The notes beneath the pieces were generated by a model, which saw nothing but the letters and a program-made list of their open reading frames with translations, did not search any database and was not told the DNA's origin. A program made the position numbers and the translations under genes. Shown here piece after piece: positions 9,160 to 17,750 of a DNA stretch of 64,000 nucleotides. The first letter of the stretch is position 1, and each line of letters begins with the position of its first letter. The stretch is taken from assembly GCA_947625935.1 (NCBI GenBank), contig CANQQE010000005.1:1-64000 (forward strand), given 5' to 3'. The stretch comes from an uncultured Muribaculaceae bacterium. GTDB taxonomy: Bacteria > Bacteroidota > Bacteroidia > Bacteroidales > Muribaculaceae.

Positions 9160-10871
9160 CCCGACTGATGAAATCGACTAACATATTACTTGTGGCCGCG
9201 TCGCTGTCGGCAGTGACAGCAATGGCTCAAGACCTCACCAAAGAGATAACAATCGAAAAAGAAATCGTGCCTGAGCAGAGGGCTGCGACGCGTCTCAACG
9301 CTACGCCGCGGCTGCTGCAACCCGAGGTGAAACAGCGTCAGCTCACGATGAGCGACCGCTCGACTGCCTCGACCGTCCCGGCGATGGTGGATCGTCTCGA
9401 ACCTGCGCGCGCCGCCGCCGACACTGCCGCCGACAGCCGGGGATATGTCGCCGCAGGGTATTTCCCCACCTATAATCTCGCTCTGTCGGCCGGGTATCGC
9501 ATAGTCGACAACGCCGCTACCGGCGCGGAGGTGTGGATGCAGTTTGACGGCTTGTCGTACAAGGAGAAAAACCTCATGGGCGACAAGCTCACCTACAAGC
9601 GCAACACGCTGTCGCTCGGCGGTGACTTCACCCATCGGCTCAACAGCCGCCTGACGCTCGACGCTTCCGCGGCCTACTCGTTCATGTCGGTCAGCCGCCC
9701 GTGGTATGAGTCAGCCGATGACCAGGGCATACACCGCCTGTGGGTCGACGCTGCGGTCAGAGGTCGCTCGCAGCAGTGTGAATATTCGCTCGGTGCGGAG
9801 GGCGGCTACACGGGCTTCACCCGCGGCGGACGTCTGCCGTTGGCGGTGCCGGCGTCAGATGCCGACCTGAAGGCTATAGGTGAAATCGACTTCGGGGTCA
9901 ACGGCGGTGTGTCGTCGCTCAGTGGCGACGGTAACCGCTTCGGTCTCAACCTCTCGGCTCGGTTTAACCGCTACAACCGTTTTAACCGCTGGCGGGTAGC
10001 CCCTGACGGCGATATAGATGCCGACTGGGGCGGCTCGGAGATGCTTGGCGTAGTGACGCTTAACCCTTACTGGATGATAGCAGCCGAGGAATTTAACGCC
10101 ACTATCGGGGTCGATGTCGACCTCGCCGTCAACTCGGGACGTTTCGCCAATGTGGCTCCCCACGCCGGAATCAACTGGACGCCGCGTATGGCGGGGTCGA
10201 TGCTGTCGCTGTTTGCCACAGCCACCGGTGGCGTCAGCGCCAACACCCTCGGTTCGCTGCTCGATTACACCCCCTATGTTGATCCGCTCTTCAGCTATGA
10301 GCACTCCCGAGTTCCGGTCGATGTTATAGCCGGGGTCACCGTCGGCCCATATCGCGGGACTGCCCTGACGCTCCGCGGAGGCTATTCCATAGCCAATGAC
10401 TGGCTGATGCCTGTGGTGGTCGACGGATCTAATCTCTGGCACGCTGTAGATCTCAAGGGATGGCGCGCCGGGGCCTCGCTCACCCACCGCTCGCGGTGGA
10501 TAAAGGAGCTGACCGTCAGCTACGACTACGCCCCCAACAGCGGCGATAAGGGCTACTATATGTGGCGCGACCATGCCCGCCATGTCCTCGATGCCGACGT
10601 GACGGTCTCGCCGATAAAGCCGCTCGACGTGACGCTCGGATTTGAAAGCCGGTGGAATCGTAGCTCATATGCCTACTCAACGGCGGCGGGTGAGGGGTCG
10701 GTCTCGCTTGGCTGCAGCAATAATCTCAGTGTCGGGGGACTATATCGCTTTACTGACAAACTGTCGTTTTTCCTCCGTGGCGAGAATCTGCTCAACACAA
10801 AGAGTTATATGTTGTTTGACATCCCTGCGCAAGGAATCACCGGCCTGCTCGGCGCTACTTATAAATTCTGA
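9156..10871 (+). CDS. outer-membrane beta-barrel protein, TonB-receptor-like C-terminus
   Basis: 571 residues from 9156, or 567 from the ATG at 9168; both keep the signal peptide (STNILLVAASLSAVTAMAQ). After an ~85-residue linker rich in Ala, Arg and Thr, the rest is alternating amphipathic strands and ends in a TonB-receptor-like last segment (FFLRGENLLNTKSYMLFD, then a C-terminal GATYKF with terminal Phe). There is no plug domain, so it is not a complete TonB-dependent receptor. The ATGA overlap with the TPR gene suggests a two-part envelope complex. The function is unassigned. Confidence 0.75.
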   Translation: MTRLMKSTNILLVAASLSAVTAMAQDLTKEITIEKEIVPEQRAATRLNATPRLLQPEVKQRQLTMSDRSTASTVPAMVDRLEPARAAADTAADSRGYVAAGYFPTYNLALSAGYRIVDNAATGAEVWMQFDGLSYKEKNLMGDKLTYKRNTLSLGGDFTHRLNSRLTLDASAAYSFMSVSRPWYESADDQGIHRLWVDAAVRGRSQQCEYSLGAEGGYTGFTRGGRLPLAVPASDADLKAIGEIDFGVNGGVSSLSGDGNRFGLNLSARFNRYNRFNRWRVAPDGDIDADWGGSEMLGVVTLNPYWMIAAEEFNATIGVDVDLAVNSGRFANVAPHAGINWTPRMAGSMLSLFATATGGVSANTLGSLLDYTPYVDPLFSYEHSRVPVDVIAGVTVGPYRGTALTLRGGYSIANDWLMPVVVDGSNLWHAVDLKGWRAGASLTHRSRWIKELTVSYDYAPNSGDKGYYMWRDHARHVLDADVTVSPIKPLDVTLGFESRWNRSSYAYSTAAGEGSVSLGCSNNLSVGGLYRFTDKLSFFLRGENLLNTKSYMLFDIPAQGITGLLGATYKF

Positions 10872-10895
10872 AAGAGGTAGTCGCAAAAACTACCG

Positions 10896-10944
10896 ACAAT
10901 GACCTGAGTCCATGGGCAAACCGCCCATGGACTCAGGTCATTGT
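10896..10944. terminator. 22-bp perfect inverted repeat, hairpin after the barrel gene
   Basis: Arms at 10896-10917 and 10923-10944 are exact reverse complements with a 5-nt loop (AAACC). It sits 24 bp after the stop of the barrel gene, where a terminator is expected, but no T-run follows. The inner part, CATGGGCAAACCGCCCATGG, resembles the hairpin at 36321-36344, so it may belong to a dispersed repeat family rather than being a plain terminator. Confidence 0.6.
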
Positions 10945-11078
10945 AGTGATTAGACAGATATATGCGTTAAAAAAACATAAATTATAGAGTGTGTTAATAT
11001 ATAATAATATTATGATTAGTAAATTGCGAAATAATTAAGGGAAATCACATTTTGTTAACACATTTATATGCAGGTGAA

Positions 11079-12269
11079 ATGAATAAAAATAGAATTTATC
11101 TGTTGGTTTTGGGACTGTTGATGTCGGGAGTGGCGTGCGGTGTGCCGGCGATTGCGGCGCAGGCCGGCGTTGAGCCTCCCGTGATATCGGCGGTGTATGC
11201 CACCGGGGTCGAGTTTATTGAAAACTGCGCTTTCTATAATTTGACATTCAATGTGGAGTATTCGGGCGCGTCGAACATCCGCTACTGTGTCTCGCAGAGA
11301 GACGGGGGCATGGTCTGTTACACTGTTGATGAGCCTGAAATAGCGCGATGCTCGGTGGATCGGCTGATATCGGAATGGTGGACGGAAATTGACATAACGG
11401 TGACAAATGACGGCGGCAAAGCGACATACAATTTCGCAGTTCCGCCGCAATCGCCCGATGCGGAGCCTGAGGTCTCGATAACGTGTGAGCAGCTTGCCGG
11501 GAGCCACACGTCAAATGCCGGCCTGGCGTATAGCTTTGCAGGGAAGATTCCCGCGGGGGCTACCGATGTGAAGTGGAGTTATTGCCTGCTGGCTTATAAC
11601 AACCGTATGGAGAGTTGTAAGCAGCAGCTCGGCGGCGACCGCTTTGACGTCCCGGCTATGGAGTCGATTGATGACGTATCGCAATGGATATGTGACGATG
11701 ATAACCGTCTGAGCGGCGAGGTGCTGCTGACTTGCAAGTCGGCCGATGGGCTGACCATGGGTAGCGTCTACCCGCTTGCCATAGAGCTTAAACCTGTCAT
11801 AACCGATGTGAAGGATATGACGAAAACGTTCAGTGCCGACGGGTTGACTTATGATTTGAGTTTCACCGTGGATTTCGCGGGAAGCGATGCAGTGATCTAT
11901 GAGGTAAGGCAAAATTCGACCTCTTTTCAGCCGCTCCATGAAACGGTTTACGCCGAGGGATCGGCTCTGTGCCGTGCCGATAGGCTGGGCTGTGAATATG
12001 ATACGGAGATAGAGCTGTCGGTAGAGAACAGCTATGGCACGGCGAGCCGCCTGATACATCTCGGCCCTCAGGACCCGGATGATCCCTCGGGGGTGGCCGA
12101 TGCGTTGGCCGACGGTATAGGCCGGGTTGAGGTTTATTCGGCCGCCGGCTTGAGGATTTTGGCCGGCGACATCCGTGACGGATTACGGCATTTGCCGTCG
12201 GGTGTCTATATCGTGAGAACTGTCGATTCAACGGGCAATGTTTCCGTAAACCGATATTTAAAAAGATAG
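11079..12269 (+). CDS. secreted protein with C-terminal sorting-like domain, function unknown
   Basis: 396 residues from the ATG at 11079, which opens a signal peptide (NKNRIYLLVLGLLMSGVACG, then Ala-rich). The body holds about three repeats of an Ig/PKD-like beta pattern, each with a Tyr-x-Leu/Phe strand motif. The C-terminus (VYSAAGLRILAG, then LPSGVYIVR and NRYLKR) looks like the type A sorting domain of type IX secretion cargo. I recognise no enzyme motif. It is a single-gene unit between a hairpin upstream and a strong terminator downstream. Confidence 0.7.
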   Translation: MNKNRIYLLVLGLLMSGVACGVPAIAAQAGVEPPVISAVYATGVEFIENCAFYNLTFNVEYSGASNIRYCVSQRDGGMVCYTVDEPEIARCSVDRLISEWWTEIDITVTNDGGKATYNFAVPPQSPDAEPEVSITCEQLAGSHTSNAGLAYSFAGKIPAGATDVKWSYCLLAYNNRMESCKQQLGGDRFDVPAMESIDDVSQWICDDDNRLSGEVLLTCKSADGLTMGSVYPLAIELKPVITDVKDMTKTFSADGLTYDLSFTVDFAGSDAVIYEVRQNSTSFQPLHETVYAEGSALCRADRLGCEYDTEIELSVENSYGTASRLIHLGPQDPDDPSGVADALADGIGRVEVYSAAGLRILAGDIRDGLRHLPSGVYIVRTVDSTGNVSVNRYLKR

Positions 12270-12301
12270 CGTCGCTTTTAGAGACGGCAAGATAATAGGA
12301 G

Positions 12302-12337
12302 GCCCCGCGCAGCACAAAACGCGGGGCTTGTTTGTTT
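12302..12337 (+). terminator. intrinsic terminator
   Basis: GCCCCGCG (12302-12309) pairs with CGCGGGGC (12320-12327) around a 10-nt loop, followed by TTGTTTGTTT. It lies 33 bp after the stop of the secreted-protein gene. Confidence 0.85.
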
Positions 12338-12431
12338 AGTAATTAAAGCAAGCGAGGGTTCGCAAGTCGTGTTGGCTTCAGAGGCAGCGGCCAACCCCGT
12401 TTCAGACTATTTATAACCAAAATTCAAGGAA

Positions 12432-13337
12432 ATGATGAGTTGCTCAAGGATCAGATCAGGATTGCTCGCGGTAGCGTTGCTGGCGTGTTCGACGGCGACT
12501 TTTGCCGCGGAGCGGCGTGTGGTGGGGCTTGAGGCCGACACCGCAGTGATTGAGAGGGCGGTGGCGTTTGACGCCCGCGCGCCGATGAAATATGAATTGG
12601 AGAGCGAGCGGATAGCAGAGAGCTCCCCCCGACGTAAGTTTATACCGTGTATTTATGATATGCCCTATAGCATAACGGCCAATTATCCCCATTACAAGGA
12701 GCTTTGGCAAAACACGGCGGTGCTTTTCGGTGCGGGTTTCGTGACGCTCGGCGTTCTTGAGCTTCTGCCTGAAAACGCCACGGCCTGGAACAAGGCCGAG
12801 ATTCACAAACGCCCGGTGTTTGACCGCTGGTGGCACAATGTCAAGTCGGGCCCTGTGTGGGATAAAGATAACCCGATGTTCAACTATGTGCTGCATCCCT
12901 ACGGAGGAGCCGCCTACTACATGAGCGCTCGCTCGCAGGGCTTCAATATGTTTTATTCGTTTCTCTACGGGCTGGGAGTAAGCACATTTTTCTGGGAATA
13001 CGGGATAGAGGCGTTCATGGAGATACCGTCGATACAGGATCTTTTCGTCACACCGATCGGAGGGATATTGATAGGGGAGACGTTTTACCGCGTGAAACGC
13101 TACATAGTGGAGCATGACTATTGCCTGTTAGGCTCTAAATTTCTCGGGACGTTTGTGGCGTTTCTCGTTGATCCTGTCAATGAGGTTGTCAATTTGGTCA
13201 GGGGCAACCCGGCGCACGGGTATTCCAAACGCCATCAGCCGCGTCTCGGCAGCGATATTGTCTGCTATCCGTGGCTGAGACCGGCTCCCGGATGCGACGG
13301 GCACGCCATGGGTTTCACCATGTCGTTGACATTTTAG
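12432..13337 (+). CDS. DUF3943 domain protein, exported
   Basis: 301 residues. A signal peptide ends near residue 28 (VALLACSTATFAAE). The central part matches the DUF3943 pattern: NYVLHPYGGAAYYMSARSQG, then LYGLGVSTFFWEYGIEAF and VTPIGGILIGETFYRV. These Bacteroidota proteins are thought to sit in the outer membrane; no activity is known. An in-frame ATG 3 bp downstream is equally possible. It is probably monocistronic, with its own upstream gap and the asnA promoter immediately after it. Confidence 0.8.
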   Translation: MMSCSRIRSGLLAVALLACSTATFAAERRVVGLEADTAVIERAVAFDARAPMKYELESERIAESSPRRKFIPCIYDMPYSITANYPHYKELWQNTAVLFGAGFVTLGVLELLPENATAWNKAEIHKRPVFDRWWHNVKSGPVWDKDNPMFNYVLHPYGGAAYYMSARSQGFNMFYSFLYGLGVSTFFWEYGIEAFMEIPSIQDLFVTPIGGILIGETFYRVKRYIVEHDYCLLGSKFLGTFVAFLVDPVNEVVNLVRGNPAHGYSKRHQPRLGSDIVCYPWLRPAPGCDGHAMGFTMSLTF

Positions 13338-13379
13338 CGGCTAATTTGCGTAGATTTTCGCAAAATGCAATTAAAATTA

Positions 13380-13409
13380 TTGATATTATGGAAAAATGTC
13401 GTATATTTG
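13380..13409 (+). promoter_or_regulatory. promoter of asnA
   Basis: TTG at 13380-13382, 19 nt, then TATATTTG at 13402-13409: a full match to the Bacteroidota TTTG/TAnnTTTG promoter except for the first base of the -33 box. The ATG of asnA is 30 nt downstream. Confidence 0.75.
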
Positions 13410-13438
13410 CGGCGTAAACCTATTAATTGTATAAAATC

Positions 13439-14473
13439 ATGGCGTTAATCATACCGCAGAGATACAAGCAGAAGCTGCTGCCCGAAACCACCGAGGTGGC
13501 CATCAAGACGATAAAAGATACTTTTCAGGAGAAATTGGCGGGCGCGCTCAATCTGCGGCGCGTGACCGCGCCGTTGTTTGTGCTGGCCGGCACCGGCATC
13601 AACGATGACCTTAACGGTGTCGAGCCGCCGGTATCGTTTTCCATACAGGCGATGGGCGACCGCAAGGCTGAGGTGGTCCACTCGCTTGCGAAGTGGAAAA
13701 GGATGAAACTCGGCGCATATGACATAGCTCCCGGCTACGGGCTTTACACCGATATGAACGCCATACGCACCTCGGAGGAGCTTGACAACCTGCATTCGCT
13801 TTATGTAGACCAATGGGACTGGGAGCAGGCCATACGCCCCGCCGACCGCAATCTGGACTATCTCAAATCGACAGTCAGGAAGATTTACTCGGCGGTCAAG
13901 GAGACCGAGCGTTTGATCTATAAGCTGTTTCCCCATATCACCCCCGCTCTGCCCGATGAGATAACGTTTATCCACTCCCAGCAACTGCTTGACGAGTACC
14001 CCGGCCTCACCCCGCGTGAACGCGAGGCCAAGGCAGCGGAAAAATACGGGGCCATATTCCTTATCGGCATCGGCGCGCCGCTCAGTGACGGTGAGCCGCA
14101 TGACGGCCGCGCCCCCGACTATGATGATTGGATCAGCCCTAACGGCGAGGGCTACACCGGTCTCAACGGCGATATAATCCTGTGGAGCAATGTGCTTAAC
14201 GCTCCGTTTGAGTTGTCGTCGATGGGCATACGCGTGAGTCCCGAATCGTTAAGCCGTCAGTTGGATGTGAGAGGCTGCCCCGAGCGCGCGGGCTACAAGT
14301 TCCACAAGTCACTGCTCGCCGGCGAGTTGCCGGCGTCGATAGGAGGAGGTATCGGCCAAAGCCGTCTGTGTATGTTCCTGTTGCAGAAAGCCCACATCGG
14401 AGAGGTGCAGGCGAGCATCTGGCCCGAGGATCAGGTCGCGGAGTGTGCCGAAGCGGGAATCAATCTGCTTTGA
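13439..14473 (+). CDS. asnA: aspartate--ammonia ligase (asparagine synthetase A)
   Basis: 344 residues. Makes L-asparagine from aspartate, ammonia and ATP. The class II tRNA-synthetase-like fold is evident from LRRVTAPLFVLAGTGINDD, the KWKRMKLGAYD segment, VDQWDWEQAI and the C-terminal GGGIGQSRLCMFLL (motif 3-like). The frame extends 4 codons upstream to a TTG, but the ATG at 13439 gives the usual start (ALIIPQRYK) and fits the promoter. Single gene, closed by the hairpin at 14530. Confidence 0.95.
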   Translation: MALIIPQRYKQKLLPETTEVAIKTIKDTFQEKLAGALNLRRVTAPLFVLAGTGINDDLNGVEPPVSFSIQAMGDRKAEVVHSLAKWKRMKLGAYDIAPGYGLYTDMNAIRTSEELDNLHSLYVDQWDWEQAIRPADRNLDYLKSTVRKIYSAVKETERLIYKLFPHITPALPDEITFIHSQQLLDEYPGLTPREREAKAAEKYGAIFLIGIGAPLSDGEPHDGRAPDYDDWISPNGEGYTGLNGDIILWSNVLNAPFELSSMGIRVSPESLSRQLDVRGCPERAGYKFHKSLLAGELPASIGGGIGQSRLCMFLLQKAHIGEVQASIWPEDQVAECAEAGINLL

Positions 14474-14529
14474 TGCCGGCTCTAAGTCCGGGCAATAGAA
14501 TCACCCAACTTACAGATGTGGTAAATTTT

Positions 14530-14575
14530 ATGGAAAACCGCCGTCACCCTATGTGGGTCAGACGGCGGTTTCCAT
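14530..14575. terminator. bidirectional terminator between asnA and rng
   Basis: TGGAAAACCGCCGTC pairs with GACGGCGGTTTCCA (one A bulged), and an inner ACCC/GGGT pair tightens the loop. A-rich on one side and T-rich on the other, it serves the convergent asnA and rng genes. Confidence 0.8.
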
Positions 14576-14611
14576 TCAGTTTTTTCAAAAATTACAGGCG
14601 CGTCGGAGCGT

Positions 14612-16234
14612 CTATTCCTCTTTGTTTCTGTTCTTGGCTTTTGATTTAGTCTTGCTCGAAGATGAGTCGAGATCTTTCTCCTCTTTAAGGTCTATCTCAT
14701 TTCGGTTTTTGTCGAGCACGCGGTATTGCAGATATGCGAGAGACTGGTCGGGCATAATTTTGAAGCTGCCTCCGATGTCGATTTTCCATTTTCGGTAGGG
14801 CGACAAGAGCCCTTTTTTCAGGAACGCGTCGACAAACGGGTGTACATACATTACAAACCCTTTTACTTTAAGCGTGTTGACGAGATATTCGATTTTTTCA
14901 CGCAGGGTGTCGGTGAACAGCAGCGAAGGCTGCACTTTCCCTTTTCCGTAGCATGAAGGGCAGGTTTCGCTTGTTTCGATGTCGAGAGCCGGTCTCACGC
15001 GCTGTCGGGTGATCTGCATCAGTCCGAATTTGCTTAACGGCAGGATGTTGTGGCGCGCACGGTCGTTGGCCATCACCTCTTTCATGTGCTCATAGAGCTT
15101 CTGCCGGTGGTCGGCGGTGTTCATGTCGATGAAGTCGATTACGATTATGCCGCCCATGTCGCGCAGCCTTAGCTGTCGAGCAATTTCATCGGCTGCCCGC
15201 ATATTCACTTCGAGTGCGTTGCTTTCCTGGTCGTTTGACGCTTTGGAGCGGTTTCCCGAGTTCACGTCGATGACGTGTAGGGCTTCGGTGTGTTCGATGA
15301 TTATGTAGGCACCCGATTTGAACGATACCGTTTTGCCAAACGATGATTTTATCTGTTTGGTTATGTTGAAGTGGTCGAATATCGGAGTGTCACCGCCATG
15401 GTATTTGACGATTTCACGCCGTTCCGGCGCAATCAGGTCGACATATTTCTCAATCTGTGCCATGACATCCTTGTCGTTTACAAAGATGTTTTCAAAAGTG
15501 GGGCTGAAAATGTCGCGAAGCACGCTGACTATGCGGCTGTCTTCCTCGAATACGAGGGCCGGGGCCTGCGACTTCTGCGCCTTGGCCAATGCGTCTTCCC
15601 AGCATTTCAGCAGGGTTTTCAGCTCATGGTTTAGTTCGGCCACGCGTTTTCCCTCGGCAGAGGTTCTTACGATTACTCCGAAGTTTTTTGGCTTAATGCT
15701 CTCGATTAGCTGTCGCAAACGGAGTTTTTCCTCGGTGGTCTTGATTTTTTGTGAGATTGAGATTTTGTCGCTGAAAGGAATCAGCACCATGTAACGCCCG
15801 GTGAATGATATTTCGGTAGTCAGCCTCGGGCCTTTGGATGAGATTGGCTCCTTGACTATTTGTACCAGCAGTTCTTGTCCGGGGGTGAGTGTTGTTGCGA
15901 TTGTTCCGTGCTTGTCGATGTCGGGAAGCAGTTTCATCTTCGACACCTGCGGGAGTTTCTTGCGGTCGTCAAGGAGTTGCTTGACGAATGAGGAGTAGGA
16001 TGAGAATTGTGAGCCAAGATCTAAGTAATGGAGGAAAGCGTCCTTTTCGTAGCCTACGTTGACAAAAGCGGCATTCAGTCCCGGCATTAGTTTTTTGACT
16101 TTCGCCAGGTAAATGTCGCCCACGGCGTAGGAGATGTTCCGGGCCTCTTTCTGAAGGGAAACAAGCCTGGAGTCTTCCAGCAAGGCGATTGAGACCTCGG
16201 TGGGTTGAACGTCTACAACGAGTTCACTTTTCAT
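14612..16234 (-). CDS. rng: ribonuclease G/E family endoribonuclease
   Basis: 540 residues. Single-strand endoribonuclease for rRNA maturation and mRNA decay. The S1 domain lies in residues ~35-125 (VGDIYLAKVKKLMPGLNAAF). The catalytic DNase I-like part carries ALHVIDVNSGNR and GGIIVIDFIDM with the two metal-binding Asp residues, followed by ETCPSCYGKGKV, the Zn-link CxxC. There is no long RNase E-type C-terminal scaffold, so RNase G is the better name. The 196-bp leader ahead of it holds a large inverted repeat, listed separately. Confidence 0.93.
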   Translation of the reverse strand: MKSELVVDVQPTEVSIALLEDSRLVSLQKEARNISYAVGDIYLAKVKKLMPGLNAAFVNVGYEKDAFLHYLDLGSQFSSYSSFVKQLLDDRKKLPQVSKMKLLPDIDKHGTIATTLTPGQELLVQIVKEPISSKGPRLTTEISFTGRYMVLIPFSDKISISQKIKTTEEKLRLRQLIESIKPKNFGVIVRTSAEGKRVAELNHELKTLLKCWEDALAKAQKSQAPALVFEEDSRIVSVLRDIFSPTFENIFVNDKDVMAQIEKYVDLIAPERREIVKYHGGDTPIFDHFNITKQIKSSFGKTVSFKSGAYIIIEHTEALHVIDVNSGNRSKASNDQESNALEVNMRAADEIARQLRLRDMGGIIVIDFIDMNTADHRQKLYEHMKEVMANDRARHNILPLSKFGLMQITRQRVRPALDIETSETCPSCYGKGKVQPSLLFTDTLREKIEYLVNTLKVKGFVMYVHPFVDAFLKKGLLSPYRKWKIDIGGSFKIMPDQSLAYLQYRVLDKNRNEIDLKEEKDLDSSSSKTKSKAKNRNKEE

Positions 16235-16296
16235 GATTTATCTTAGAACTGAGATTCAATGTGGAGCCGCGACGTGCTCCATAACGGGTATAGGCT

Positions 16297-16388
16297 GTGA
16301 AAAACGCAAAGAACAAACATCGATGGGATCAAAGCATTAGGTTGGTGCATCCCCATCAAGGTTTGTTCTTAGTATAGCGTTTTCTCAC
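16297..16388 (-). promoter_or_regulatory. imperfect inverted repeat in the rng leader
   Basis: Bases 16297-16327 and 16352-16388 are imperfect reverse complements (AAGAACAAAC against GTTTGTTCTT, AAAACGC against GCGTTTT, and GATGGG against CCCATC). The minus-strand transcript reaching rng would fold this into a long hairpin 63-154 nt before the rng start. Known fact: RNase E of enterobacteria controls its own mRNA through leader hairpins. A similar role here is inference. Confidence 0.45.
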
Positions 16389-16430
16389 TTAGTCAAGAAA
16401 GACGGGTCACTTCACACAGTGTATGTGAGA

Positions 16431-16520
16431 TTATTTCTTCTTGTGACGGTTCTTTCTCAGACGTTTTTTGCGCTTGTGGGTCGCCATCTTGTGGCCTTTT
16501 CTTTTTTTTCCGCTTGGCAT
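16431..16520 (-). CDS. 29-residue basic ribosomal-type protein (AURKAIP1/COX24, bS22/mS38-like)
   Basis: Encodes 29 residues starting MPSGKKRKGHKMATHK and ending KNRHKKK; 17 of the 29 are Lys or Arg and 4 are His. This short conserved Bacteroidota protein resembles the AURKAIP1/COX24 (DUF1713) segment found in mycobacterial bS22 and mitochondrial mS38, which bind small-subunit rRNA. It lies between HU and rng on the same strand, 64 bp after the HU stop. The reading frame is certain; the ribosomal role is inferred from composition and resemblance. Confidence 0.8.
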   Translation of the reverse strand: MPSGKKRKGHKMATHKRKKRLRKNRHKKK

Positions 16521-16584
16521 TTTACGCTAAATTTTATGGTTTATAATTAATGTTGATAAGTTCTTTCCTGTCGCTGACCGGTGA

Positions 16585-16860
16585 TTATTGTTTCACCTCT
16601 TCCATGAACACTTTGGCAGGCTTGAACGCGGGGATTTTGTGCTCAGGGATGATGATAGTGGTGTTCTTGGAGATGTTGCGAGCGGTTTTCTCGGAACGGG
16701 TCTTCACGATGAAGCTGCCGAAGCCGCGGAGATACACGTTTTCGCCATGGGCGAGCGAGTCTTTAACAATCTCCATGAATTTCTCGATGGTTTCAAGGAC
16801 GTTGGCCTTTTCAATGCCGGTTGACCGTGAAATTTCGTTTACGATGTCAGCTTTAGTCAT
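16585..16860 (-). CDS. HU-family DNA-binding protein
   Basis: 91 residues, standard HU/IHF length. TKADIVNEISRSTGIEK begins the helical dimer base. The arm region reads GENVYLRGFGSFIVKTR and then ARNISKNTTIIIPEHKIPAFKP, where the conserved Pro of the arm tip appears. It bends DNA non-specifically or with weak preference and helps shape the nucleoid. It heads a minus-strand group with the 29-residue protein and rng. Confidence 0.93.
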   Translation of the reverse strand: MTKADIVNEISRSTGIEKANVLETIEKFMEIVKDSLAHGENVYLRGFGSFIVKTRSEKTARNISKNTTIIIPEHKIPAFKPAKVFMEEVKQ

Positions 16861-17056
16861 TTTAAGTTATGCGTTATATTGTTAGAATATCATTGATATG
16901 CAATCTTTTAACGTCGAGTGAGGCAACGCTTGAAAATTGCAAGCGCAAATATCGCACTTTTTTTTCAATTAGCGGGTATTTTAACCCTAAATTTTTTAAT
17001 AAACCTCAGAGTATTATCGGTTTTGCGGCATTACGGATTGTCATCGCGCCGTTTTT

Positions 17057-17746
17057 TCACACGTCGCGCAGCTTCCACCATTTGTAGGATATACCGTTGT
17101 CGTAGGCGTCCTCCCCCTCGGCCGCCTTTAGCTTTGAGACCACTCTGAGAGTCAGGGGCAGGGCGGCTATTTCGTAGGCGGTCTTCAGCAACGCCTGTGT
17201 CACGATCAGCGCGGCTATTTCTTTCCATGTCAGCACCCCTCCGAAAGCTATCGGGAAGAATACCAGAGAGTCTGTTGTCTCACCCCAGAGGGTAGAGACG
17301 ATGGCGCGCAGAGAGAACCGTTGTCCCCGCGAACTGATTTTCATGCGGCTCATGACGTAGGCGTTGACCATCGACCCGCAGATGAAGGCTGCGAAGCTGG
17401 CCGCCACTATGCGCGGCACGCCGCCGAATATGCGTTCCATCGCGGCCTGCGCGTCCCATGAGTCTGCCCCGGGGAGCATGACGGCGGCTTGAAGCATCAG
17501 CGTCACAAACAGGCTCAATGCGAACGCGAGCCATATCACGAGGCGTGCCTTGGCAAATCCGTAGACCTCGACAATGCAGTCGTTTATAATGTAGCTGACG
17601 GGAAACACTATGACCCCGGCGGTGATAGTCAGAGGCCCTAAATCGACCGTCTTAATCTCCATTATGTTTGAAACAATGAGGCAAACGCAGAACAGCGAAG
17701 CCAAAGCCACGAATATGGCCGAGAAGTTTTTTGAGTCTTTGTTCAT
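17057..17746 (-). CDS. queuosine precursor transporter (YhhQ/VUT family)
   Basis: 229 residues, about six membrane segments. The signature PVSYIINDCIVEVYGFAKAR near residues 50-68 is diagnostic of the VUT/YhhQ (ECF-like) family, which imports preQ0/preQ1. SRGQRFSLRAIVSTLWGETTD follows, with the conserved Glu-Thr pair. A preQ1-I-like riboswitch immediately upstream supports this substrate. The start at 17746 is fixed by the riboswitch, which ends 4 nt before it. A bacterium with this transporter salvages the queuine precursor rather than relying only on synthesis. Confidence 0.92.
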   Translation of the reverse strand: MNKDSKNFSAIFVALASLFCVCLIVSNIMEIKTVDLGPLTITAGVIVFPVSYIINDCIVEVYGFAKARLVIWLAFALSLFVTLMLQAAVMLPGADSWDAQAAMERIFGGVPRIVAASFAAFICGSMVNAYVMSRMKISSRGQRFSLRAIVSTLWGETTDSLVFFPIAFGGVLTWKEIAALIVTQALLKTAYEIAALPLTLRVVSKLKAAEGEDAYDNGISYKWWKLRDV

Positions 17747-17750
17747 GAAT

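Noticed and set aside
13346-13370. TTTGCG/CGCAAA pair after the DUF3943 gene as a terminator
   Set aside because: Only 6 bp with a poor T-run.
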